From NCBI GenBank assembly GCA_024276775.1, contig JAJRWO010000093.1, positions 1 to 5,368 on the forward strand: 5,368 nt of DNA, read 5' to 3'. This stretch comes from Gammaproteobacteria bacterium (GTDB lineage: Bacteria; Pseudomonadota; Gammaproteobacteria; Tenderiales; Tenderiaceae). The notes below the pieces were generated by a model. The model had not been told where the DNA came from. It saw only the letters and a list, made by a program, of their open reading frames with translations, and searched no databases. Below are positions 1 through 5,368 of the stretch, in pieces; the first letter of the stretch is position 1, and each line of letters begins with the position of its first letter. The translations under genes were made by a program, and so were the position numbers.

Positions 1-171
1 CTGTTAAAAATTTATGATCTGATCGACAAACTGGAACCCAGTGAACAAGAAGCCCAACTGTTTCGGCCCATGCATGCGCTGTATATCTATCCCCTTGGCG
101 CAGCCATGACACTGGCAAGCCTGCTAACACTGGCACTCAGTCTAACGGGCTTGAGGAGACAGCATGGATAA
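1..171 (+). CDS. BatA-like VWA-domain membrane protein, C-terminal end (partial)
   Basis: This is the last 56 codons of a gene that starts before the window; frame 1 is open from the first base to a TAA at 169-171. The visible protein has a segment reading YDLIDKLEPSE, then FRPMHALYIYPLGAA, then a hydrophobic helix rich in Leu, Ala and Thr, and ends with the basic tail LRRQHG. An acidic 'IDKLEP' element, an 'RP..LY.YPL' element and a final membrane helix are what I expect at the C-terminus of BatA-type VWA proteins. The position just before a BatB/C gene also fits BatA. The VWA domain and its metal site would be upstream and cannot be checked. The stop overlaps the next start by 8 nt, which suggests translational coupling. 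The family call rests on a short tail plus context. Confidence 0.8.
   Translation: MLKIYDLIDKLEPSEQEAQLFRPMHALYIYPLGAAMTLASLLTLALSLTGLRRQHG
153..158 (+). promoter_or_regulatory. Shine-Dalgarno site for the BatB/BatC fusion gene
   Basis: A GAGGAG motif lies 5 nt before the ATG at 164, inside the last codons of the preceding batA-like gene. It is the best ribosome binding site in the first part of the window. It supports 164 as the true start and coupling of translation across the 8-nt overlap. Confidence 0.75.
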
Positions 172-1939
172 TTGCCAATTATTAAGGCCCGAGTGGTTAT
201 GGTTGGCTTTGCCTCTGGCCTTGCTGGTGTTTTTGTTAAGTCAGTGCCGCGCCAGAACAGGCCATTGGCACAGCGTCTGTGATTCAAAACTGCTACCCTT
301 TATCCTGCAAAGCCAAACACTCAAAACCAGTCACTGGCCACTATTGATCACCGCACTGGCAGGACTGCTGGCCATTATCGCCCTTAGCGGCCCCGTATGT
401 GAACAACGGGAACAACCCGTATTTCGTGACCAATCGGCGCTGGTCATTGCCCTCGATCTGTCACGATCCATGGACGCCACTGATATCAAGCCCAGTCGTC
501 TAGTGCGCGCCCGCCTGAAACTGATCGACATTCTCAAACAACGCCAAGAAGGTCAGACAGCCTTGGTTGTCTATGCCGCCCAGGCCTTTACCGTATCGCC
601 GTTAACAGACGACACCGATACCATCATCTCGCTGGTTAACAGCCTCGACAGCAACATGATGCCGCAACAAGGCAGTGATAGCACCATCGCCATTGCCCAA
701 TCGGCGCAATTATTGCAGCAGGCAAGCATCCCTAAAGGCGACATCCTGCTGATTACTGATGGCATCAGCAATGAATATTTGCAAGCAACGCTAAATGAGA
801 TCAAGACGTATCAACACCGTGTTTCTGTGCTCAGTGTTGGCACCACTGACGGCGCACCTATCGCCATGCGTGATGGCGGATTTTTAAAAGACAAAAACGC
901 TGCCATTGTGATTCCAAAACTCAAGGAAGCAGCACTGCAACAACTGGCTCAACAAGGCAATGGCCGTTACCACAACATCAGCAACGATGACAGCGACTTA
1001 AATTATTTGCTCGATATCATCACTGCCGAAGATGACAGCAAAGAAGCCGTCAGCGGCCTGAATACCGACCAATGGCGTGAAGAAGGGCCATGGTTATTGT
1101 TGCTACTACTGCCACTGGCGGCACTGGCATTTCGACGTGGTTATCTTGTGGTTATCGCATTGCTCATCATTCCCCTGCCTAATGATGTCTATGCAGCAGA
1201 ACTGTGGTTAAACCAAAACCAACTGGCCCATAAACAATTGCTACAAGGCAATGCTGAACACGCCGCCGAACTATTCAACAACCCTGAATGGAAGGCTGCT
1301 GCCTTCTATCGTGCAGGGCAATACCAACAAAGCATCGATGCATTGCAAGACATAAACAACACTGAGGCATTGTATAATAAGGCCAACGCACTGGCCAAAA
1401 TGGGCAGGATTCAGGCCGCCATCGAAAGCTACGAAAAAGTATTGAAACAGCAACCCAACCATGAAGATGCCGAATACAACCTCAATTTGTTAAAACAAAA
1501 ACCCGCCGAACAGGGTCAAGAAAAAAACAATGAATCAGAACAGGAATCAGAGGGCGATAATCCGCAACAACAGGGTGAAGAACAGCAAAGCGATCAAGCC
1601 GAATCTCAACAGCAAACACAACAAGGCAGTCAACAACAGCAAAAACAAACCGGCGATGAACAACAGCAAATGTCACAGCAAGCTGAGCAACAGTCTGAAC
1701 AGGAAAGGGCCGAGCAAATGCAACAAAGCCAACAGAAAAATAATGAAAACAGTGACGCTGAAGAAGAACAGCAGGCCCAGCCAGACCAGGAATTCAGCGA
1801 AGTTTCAGAATCAGATATTGCTACCGAGCAGTGGCTAAGACGCATTCCTGATGATCCCGGTGGGCTGATGCGGCGCAAATTTCAATATCAATACCAGCAA
1901 CAATCTCAACAACGCCATCGTGAGATAGAACCATGGTAA
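164..1939 (+). CDS. BatB-BatC fusion: VWA domain plus TPR domain membrane protein
   Basis: This 591-residue protein joins two parts that are separate genes (batB and batC) in some bacteria. Helices at about 11-27 and 59-76 flank a loop rich in Arg, His and Lys. The VWA domain spans roughly 90-290 and has a complete metal-binding (MIDAS) site: D98-x-S100-x-S102, T148 in PLTDD and D199 in ITDG. Helices at about 308-323 and 326-344 are separated by RR. A TPR region follows at about 346-445, its clearest repeat at 401-434 (EALYNKANALAKMGRIQAAI and onward). Residues 451-540 are Gln-rich and low in complexity. The C-terminal block 555-576 (EQWLRRIPDDPGGLMRRKF) is a hallmark of BatC-type proteins. 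The positive-inside rule puts the VWA and TPR domains in the periplasm. Bat proteins were named for aerotolerance in Bacteroides and are linked to MoxR ATPases; their precise activity is unclear. The good ribosome site supports the start at 164. The stop overlaps batD by 7 nt. Confidence 0.93.
   Translation: MDNCQLLRPEWLWLALPLALLVFLLSQCRARTGHWHSVCDSKLLPFILQSQTLKTSHWPLLITALAGLLAIIALSGPVCEQREQPVFRDQSALVIALDLSRSMDATDIKPSRLVRARLKLIDILKQRQEGQTALVVYAAQAFTVSPLTDDTDTIISLVNSLDSNMMPQQGSDSTIAIAQSAQLLQQASIPKGDILLITDGISNEYLQATLNEIKTYQHRVSVLSVGTTDGAPIAMRDGGFLKDKNAAIVIPKLKEAALQQLAQQGNGRYHNISNDDSDLNYLLDIITAEDDSKEAVSGLNTDQWREEGPWLLLLLLPLAALAFRRGYLVVIALLIIPLPNDVYAAELWLNQNQLAHKQLLQGNAEHAAELFNNPEWKAAAFYRAGQYQQSIDALQDINNTEALYNKANALAKMGRIQAAIESYEKVLKQQPNHEDAEYNLNLLKQKPAEQGQEKNNESEQESEGDNPQQQGEEQQSDQAESQQQTQQGSQQQQKQTGDEQQQMSQQAEQQSEQERAEQMQQSQQKNNENSDAEEEQQAQPDQEFSEVSESDIATEQWLRRIPDDPGGLMRRKFQYQYQQQSQQRHREIEPW
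1514..1783 (+). repeat. CAA/CAG-rich low-complexity tract coding for a Gln-rich linker
   Basis: Within the BatB-BatC gene, residues 451-540 contain 34 Gln in 90 positions, with most of the rest Glu, Ser, Asn, Asp and Lys. The DNA is an imperfect mix of CAA and CAG codons rather than a uniform microsatellite. Acidic or Gln-rich linkers between the TPR region and the conserved C-terminal block are common in this family, so this is probably a flexible periplasmic spacer. The composition also keeps other frames open here, including a 102-codon frame at 1530-1838 that I regard as a shadow. Confidence 0.8.
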
Positions 1940-3645
1940 AAATAATTTCACTGTTATTTGGCCTTATTTTGCTGCCACTCAATAGTCTGGCCGCCAACAT
2001 CACTGTTGAGGTTGATCGCGATCCGGTGTCCATTGATGAATCATTCAAAATTTTCTTTTTCGCCGATGATCGCATCACTGACACCCCTGACTTCAGCCCA
2101 TTACAACAAGACTTTGAAATCCTCAGCCGTACCCAAAGCAGCAGTACGAAATACAGCAACGGTAATCTCAGCAAAAAGACTCGCTGGAACCTTGGTGTCA
2201 TGGCCAAACGTAGTGGCACCCTCACCATCCCTTCCATTGCCATTGGCAATGACAACAGCCCAAGCATCAGCATCACAGTCAATGAAAGCAACAACAGCGC
2301 ACAAAACGAGGCCAACCAGAACGCCGAAATATTCATTGAGGTCGATATCAGCCCTAGCTCGGTGTATGTACAACAACAGGTCATTTACAGTGTTCGCTTT
2401 TTTCGTGCCGTTAGCATCAATGCTGCCGGCATGTCAGAACCCAGCATAAACGATGCTGAAGTCGTGATAGAAAAACTGGGCGACGACGCCAGCTACGAAA
2501 CCTATCGCAATGGCCGTCGTTATATTGTCATCGAACGAAAATATGCCTTATTTCCTCAGCAAAGTGGCAGCATTACCATTGAACCGATCACATTGGATGC
2601 CCAGGTAAGCGTGACAACACCTGGCGTCTTTGACCCGTTTGGTCAAAAAAGCACCACCAAGCGGCTTAAATCAAATAGCATCAAACTCGATGTAAAACCA
2701 ATTCCAAGTAGCATCCATAGCCATTCATGGTTGCCCACCAGCGATCTGAAAATGACCGAGAACTGGTCACAACAACCGCCTGTGTTTATTGTTGGTGAAC
2801 CCATTACCCGTACCCTGACGCTCAAGGCCGATGGCCTGACTGCGGCGCAGTTACCATCGCTAAACATGACAGATACACAGGTATTTAAAACCTATCCTGA
2901 TCAACCCCGCCTGAATAACAAACCTGGCAGCCGCGGCATTAGTGGTACACGCCAAGAAAAAATCGCCCTGATCCCAACACAGGCCGGGCAGTTCACATTG
3001 CCAGAAATTCAGGTCAACTGGTGGAATATCAACAGCAACAAACTGGAAACTGCCACCCTGCCTGCTCGTACTGTGCAGGTACAGCCAGGGGCAAATACCC
3101 TGACAGCAAACACGCCCGCAGCAATCGAAACGCCAGCTAAGCCGGCAATCATTGCGCCGACAACAACAGCCGCCACGACACCAACGGTTACCGTGGTTAA
3201 AGAAACAAGCAGTATCTACAGTACACTAAACATTTTTCTGGGCCTCGGCTGGTTCATCACCGGCATTGCCTGGTTCATCAGCAAGCGTCATCACAAGACC
3301 ACTCATAACGCAGATCTGGCCAGCCAAAAACAGCCCGCAAAAATATCCCTTAAAGCGGTCAAAAATGCCTGCCTAAGCCACAACCCACAACAAACTCAAA
3401 TAGAGTTACTTAACTGGGCCAACGGCCACTGGCCTGACAACCCACCAACCAATATCGGCGAAATTGGCAGGCGTTTGGACCCGGCAACACAGCAAGAGAT
3501 CAAACACCTTAACCAGGCACTCTATGGTTCAAGCAGCGATCGCTGGCAAGGCAATGGCCTGTGGCAACACTTGCCTGTCGCAGCAAAAACAATTGCAAAG
3601 AAACCAGACAAACAAAAAGAGCGCTTAATGCCACTCTACCCCTAA
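1933..3645 (+). CDS. batD: BatD family protein (periplasmic, C-terminal membrane anchor)
   Basis: This 570-residue protein starts with a signal peptide (about 1-21, MVKIISLLFG then LILLPLNSLAA). The mature start, NITVEVDRDPVSIDESFKI, is typical of BatD. Beta-rich repeats follow. Family-like segments include TTPGVFDPFG (228-237), KRLKSNSIKLDVKPIP (243-258), WLPTSDLKMTENW (266-278), VGEPITRTLTLKADGL (287-302) and the block around KTYPDQPR (319-326). A Pro/Thr/Ala-rich linker (about 390-422) leads to one membrane helix (about 428-449), then KRHHK and a cytoplasmic tail of about 115 residues. Most of the protein would therefore sit in the periplasm beside the VWA and TPR domains of its neighbours. 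The ATG lies inside the last codons of the BatB/C gene. Only a weak GAG motif precedes it (1922-1924), so translation probably depends on coupling. The length is ordinary for the family, and I see no truncation. Confidence 0.92.
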   Translation: MVKIISLLFGLILLPLNSLAANITVEVDRDPVSIDESFKIFFFADDRITDTPDFSPLQQDFEILSRTQSSSTKYSNGNLSKKTRWNLGVMAKRSGTLTIPSIAIGNDNSPSISITVNESNNSAQNEANQNAEIFIEVDISPSSVYVQQQVIYSVRFFRAVSINAAGMSEPSINDAEVVIEKLGDDASYETYRNGRRYIVIERKYALFPQQSGSITIEPITLDAQVSVTTPGVFDPFGQKSTTKRLKSNSIKLDVKPIPSSIHSHSWLPTSDLKMTENWSQQPPVFIVGEPITRTLTLKADGLTAAQLPSLNMTDTQVFKTYPDQPRLNNKPGSRGISGTRQEKIALIPTQAGQFTLPEIQVNWWNINSNKLETATLPARTVQVQPGANTLTANTPAAIETPAKPAIIAPTTTAATTPTVTVVKETSSIYSTLNIFLGLGWFITGIAWFISKRHHKTTHNADLASQKQPAKISLKAVKNACLSHNPQQTQIELLNWANGHWPDNPPTNIGEIGRRLDPATQQEIKHLNQALYGSSSDRWQGNGLWQHLPVAAKTIAKKPDKQKERLMPLYP

Positions 3646-3663
3646 AGAGGAAACGCCCCCAAA

Positions 3664-3888
3664 GTGATCCTCGGCTGCAAAAAAAGACAGCATGGCCAAA
3701 TTCAATTTGATAATGAACAAGCGGCCAATGCTGAACTTGAGATGATGAATAGCAGTGATGGCATGTATCTTTTAAGTGATAAAACAATACTGATAACCCT
3801 TGAACTGGCCAATACCGATGACAAAGAGCAAACAGCCACGTTTAATCTGAAGGGTTTTACCGCTGCTTATCATTGGTGCAACAAATAA
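3664..3888 (+). CDS. Doubtful small hypothetical protein, in the same frame as batD
   Basis: From a GTG at 3664 to TAA at 3886-3888 there are 74 codons. I do not recognise the product. It begins VILGCKKRQHGQIQFDNEQ, has an acidic middle and ends in TFNLKGFTAAYHWCNK, with Cys near both ends. It has no membrane helix or signal peptide. The LGC near the start recalls a lipobox, but the basic and hydrophobic residues that should precede it are absent. The composition looks more like a real protein than a random frame. The frame is the same as batD, separated by the TAA at 3643-3645 and six codons. The only ribosome-like site, GAGG at 3647-3650, is 13 nt from the GTG, which is long. It could be a small gene, a decayed remnant of a larger secreted protein, or chance. 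Confidence 0.3.
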   Translation: MILGCKKRQHGQIQFDNEQAANAELEMMNSSDGMYLLSDKTILITLELANTDDKEQTATFNLKGFTAAYHWCNK

Positions 3889-3927
3889 TTTTCAAATATA
3901 CTGACGCCTATTGTTCTTGCGCTTGTA

Positions 3928-3943
3928 CTTATTCGACAATAAG
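3928..3943. other. Small hairpin flanked by an imperfect direct repeat
   Basis: CTTATT and AATAAG form a perfect 6-bp stem around a CGAC loop. GCTTGTA (3921-3927) and GCTTGCA (3944-3950) flank it as a direct repeat with one mismatch. The stem is AT-rich and no T-run follows, so it is not a convincing Rho-independent terminator. It sits in the gap after the bat operon, where a transcript end would be expected. Confidence 0.35.
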
Positions 3944-3986
3944 GCTTGCAGCAGCTCTGCCCGTCGTTTAAAAATCATAATGAGTG

Positions 3987-3992
3987 TATAAT
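3987..3992 (+). promoter_or_regulatory. Probable sigma-70 promoter -10 box for dapC-dapD
   Basis: A perfect TATAAT is followed by a GC-rich discriminator (GCCGGGC). Transcription would start near 3999, giving a leader of about 60 nt before dapC. The -35 is poor: at 17-nt spacing the hexamer is TCGTTT (3964-3969). The upstream DNA is AT-rich (TTTAAAAATCATAA), which may help. The position, just before an isolated biosynthetic unit, supports the call. Confidence 0.6.
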
Positions 3993-4017
3993 GCCGGGCT
4001 TATTATTGATGTCGCCC

Positions 4018-4034
4018 GTCACCGTAATCGTGAC
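4018..4034. other. Short dyad in the presumed dapC leader
   Basis: GTCAC (4018-4022) and GTGAC (4030-4034) form a perfect 5-bp inverted repeat with a 7-nt centre. It lies downstream of the predicted transcription start and 26 nt before the dapC ATG. It could be an operator half-site pair or a weak RNA hairpin. A 5-bp dyad may also arise by chance, and I recognise no regulator for it. Confidence 0.25.
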
Positions 4035-4060
4035 TGTCCTAACTATAATTTATCAGCCTT

Positions 4061-5260
4061 ATGAATCCGGATCTAAACCAACTACACCCCTATCCTTTTG
4101 AGAAGCTGGCCAAACTCAAGGCCGAGATTACACCCCCTGCTAATCTGGCCCACATTGCCCTGTCGATTGGTGAACCGAAACATCCAGCACCGCAGTTTAT
4201 TGCAGATGAACTGACGGCTAGCTTGCAAGGCCTGGCCAAATACCCCATTGCCAAAGGGTTGCCTGAATTACGCCAAAGCATTGCCAGGTGGCTAAGCCAT
4301 CGCTTTCAGTTACCCGCCAATAGTATCGATGCCGACCAGCATATTATCCCGGTCAACGGCACCCGCGAGGCCTTGTTTGCCTTCGCCCAGGCGGTGGTTG
4401 ATCGGACTAACAAACCATTAGTACTAACACCCAACCCTTTCTACCAGATTTACGAAGGCGCCGCCTATTTGGCCGGGGCCGAACCTTATTACCTCAACTG
4501 TACGGCTGCCGACAATCATTATTTGCCAGACTTTGATGCCGTGTCTGAGTCCACCTGGCAGCGCTGCCAACTGATTTATTTCTGCAGTCCTGGCAATCCC
4601 ACCGGTGCCGTCATTGGCCGCGAGACATGGCAAAAGCTGATCAGGCTGGCCGACAAGCACGATTTCATCATCGCCTCGGATGAATGTTATTCAGAAATTT
4701 ATCCTGACGAGCGCAAGCCCCCCATTGGGCTATTGCAGGTGGCGGCCGAAATAGGCCGTACCGATTACCAGCGCTGCGTAGTCTTCCATAGCCTGTCGAA
4801 ACGTTCTAACCTGCCCGGCATGCGCTCTGGCTTTGTCGCGGGTGATGCTGAGGTATTAAAAAAATTCCTGCTCTATCGCACCTACCACGGTTCCGCTATG
4901 CCTCCCCACCATCAAGCCGCCAGCATCAAGGCCTGGGGCGATGAACAACATGTTTTGAATAACCGCAACCTGTATCGCCAAAAGTTTAAAGCGGTGCTGG
5001 AAATATTGTCCAACGTGATGGATGTACAGCAACCTGATGCCGGCTTTTATCTGTGGGCCAAAACACCCATCAGCGAAACGGAGTTTGCCCAACGCCTGCT
5101 TGCCGAACAAAACGTCGCCGTGCTGCCAGGCAGTTATCTATCACGCAAAGCCCATGGCGAAAACCCTGGCAGTGGCTATGTACGCATGGCCCTGGTCGCA
5201 CCACTGGATGAATGCATCGACGCCGCTAATCGAATTAAAACACTCATTCATTCACTTTAA
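4061..5260 (+). CDS. dapC: Succinyldiaminopimelate aminotransferase (DapC)
   Basis: A 399-residue class I/II aminotransferase of the PLP fold type I. DapC moves an amino group from glutamate to N-succinyl-2-amino-6-oxopimelate, giving N-succinyl-LL-2,6-diaminopimelate for lysine and peptidoglycan synthesis in the cytoplasm. The N-terminus (MNPDLNQLHPYPFEKLAKLK) and LSIGEPKHPAP (34-44) match proteobacterial DapC. Cofactor and substrate residues are present: GTREALF (100-106), N179 in SPGNPTG, D207 and Y210 in SDECY, the Schiff-base lysine K247 in SLSKRSN, R255 in MRSGF and R375 in YVRMAL. The length is normal and I see no frame break. The ATG at 4061 is the first start after an in-frame TAA at 4046-4048, but it has no clear Shine-Dalgarno site. 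dapD follows after 22 nt, which favours DapC over other aminotransferases such as ArgD or AspC. Confidence 0.95.
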   Translation: MNPDLNQLHPYPFEKLAKLKAEITPPANLAHIALSIGEPKHPAPQFIADELTASLQGLAKYPIAKGLPELRQSIARWLSHRFQLPANSIDADQHIIPVNGTREALFAFAQAVVDRTNKPLVLTPNPFYQIYEGAAYLAGAEPYYLNCTAADNHYLPDFDAVSESTWQRCQLIYFCSPGNPTGAVIGRETWQKLIRLADKHDFIIASDECYSEIYPDERKPPIGLLQVAAEIGRTDYQRCVVFHSLSKRSNLPGMRSGFVAGDAEVLKKFLLYRTYHGSAMPPHHQAASIKAWGDEQHVLNNRNLYRQKFKAVLEILSNVMDVQQPDAGFYLWAKTPISETEFAQRLLAEQNVAVLPGSYLSRKAHGENPGSGYVRMALVAPLDECIDAANRIKTLIHSL

Positions 5261-5280
5261 AACAAACAACGGAGTTTTAA
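5257..5280. other. Perfect 7-bp inverted repeat between dapC and dapD
   Basis: TTAAAAC (5257-5263) and GTTTTAA (5274-5280) are exact reverse complements around a 10-nt loop. The left arm includes the dapC stop codon. The loop and the first base of the right arm contain the GGAG ribosome binding site of dapD. The stem is AT-rich and weak. In RNA it could present or partly mask the ribosome site. It is not a terminator, because no GC-rich stem or T-run follows. Confidence 0.4.
5271..5274 (+). promoter_or_regulatory. Shine-Dalgarno site for dapD
   Basis: GGAG lies 8 nt before the ATG at 5283, a good spacing. It fixes the dapD start and contrasts with dapC, which has no clear site. Confidence 0.8.
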
Positions 5281-5282
5281 CC

Positions 5283-5368
5283 ATGCCTGACCTGAAAACC
5301 ATTATCGAAGCGGCCTTTGAACACCGTGCTGACATCAACCCACGCAATGTTGATACCCACGTTAAGGA
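5283..5368 (+). CDS. dapD: Tetrahydrodipicolinate N-succinyltransferase (DapD), N-terminal part
   Basis: The first 28 codons of a gene that runs off the window. The protein begins MPDLKTIIEAAFEHRADI, then NPRNVDTHVK. This closely follows the start of E. coli DapD as I recall it (MQQLQNIIETAFERRAEI). DapD transfers succinyl from succinyl-CoA to tetrahydrodipicolinate, making the keto compound that DapC transaminates. The catalytic left-handed beta-helix domain would lie beyond the window and cannot be checked. The 22-nt gap after dapC, with no promoter or terminator in it, indicates co-transcription. Confidence 0.93.
   Translation, partial: MPDLKTIIEAAFEHRADINPRNVDTHVK

Larger units (their letters stand above)
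3646..4060. other. Intergenic region between the bat operon and dapC
   Basis: This 415-nt gap has no confident gene. In order it holds an AGAGGAAA run straight after the batD stop, a doubtful 74-codon frame (3664-3888), a small hairpin (3928-3943), a strong -10 box (3987-3992), a short dyad (4018-4034) and a second TATAAT (4044-4049). I see no GC-rich stem followed by a T-run, so no intrinsic terminator for the bat operon can be placed. Nothing resembles a tRNA, an insertion sequence or a known riboswitch. In many gammaproteobacteria glnD lies near dapC and dapD; it is not here. Confidence 0.7.

Noticed and set aside
1530..1838. A 102-codon + strand open frame inside the BatB-BatC gene
   Set aside because: It lies wholly over the CAA/CAG-rich tract, is made mostly of Asn, Lys and Ser, and is explained by frame-shifted reading of a low-complexity region.
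1821..2384. A 187-codon - strand open frame across the batBC-batD junction
   Set aside because: It is antisense to two well-supported overlapping genes, has no ribosome site or domain I recognise, and its Leu-rich, Met-rich content is a mirror of the coding strand.
1958..2449. A 163-codon + strand open frame inside batD
   Set aside because: It is fully contained in batD in another frame, while the batD frame has a signal peptide and family motifs throughout.
3509..3787. A 92-codon - strand open frame over the batD end and the gap
   Set aside because: It overlaps the conserved batD tail, has no recognisable domain and no clear start signal.
3907..3944. CCTATTGT and ACAATAAGG as arms of a longer terminator stem
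   Set aside because: The arms pair only with a one-base bulge, the loop is over 20 nt, and no T-run follows. The shorter 3928-3943 hairpin uses the same bases better.
3999..4060. A lysine riboswitch or leader-peptide attenuator before dapC
   Set aside because: The leader is only about 60 nt, far shorter than a lysine riboswitch, and I see no run of Lys codons or terminator/antiterminator pair.

Overview
The window looks like chromosomal DNA of a gammaproteobacterium of moderate GC content. The evidence is the gene families themselves: a gammaproteobacterial-style Bat (von Willebrand factor A) operon and the proteobacterial succinylase-type diaminopimelate genes dapC and dapD. All genes are on the + strand. 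I cannot name a genus. I see no mobile element, tRNA, rRNA or CRISPR array.

Region 1 (1-3645) is the distal part of a Bat operon. It begins with the last 56 codons of a BatA-like VWA membrane protein. Next is a 591-residue protein that joins a BatB-type VWA domain to a BatC-type TPR domain. BatD, a periplasmic protein with one membrane anchor near its C-terminus, follows. The three reading frames overlap by 8 and 7 nt, so they are very likely translationally coupled. In related genomes a MoxR AAA+ ATPase, a DUF58 protein and a DUF4381 protein usually lie upstream; here they would be outside the window. The expected picture is a membrane complex with VWA and TPR domains facing the periplasm, supported by BatD and served by the MoxR ATPase. 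Its biochemical role is poorly defined.

Region 2 (3646-4060) is a 415-nt gap. It holds a doubtful 74-codon reading frame that continues the batD frame past its TAA stop, a small hairpin without a U-tract, a perfect TATAAT -10 box and a short dyad in the presumed dapC leader. No convincing intrinsic terminator is visible.

Region 3 (4061-5368) is a two-gene diaminopimelate/lysine unit. dapC (succinyldiaminopimelate aminotransferase) is complete. The first 28 codons of dapD (tetrahydrodipicolinate N-succinyltransferase) follow after 22 nt. DapD makes the substrate that DapC transaminates, and the product feeds lysine and peptidoglycan synthesis.

I found no clearly new biological system. The points most worth a second look are the BatB-BatC fusion with a signal-peptide-like segment at its junction, and the in-frame reading frame after the batD stop.
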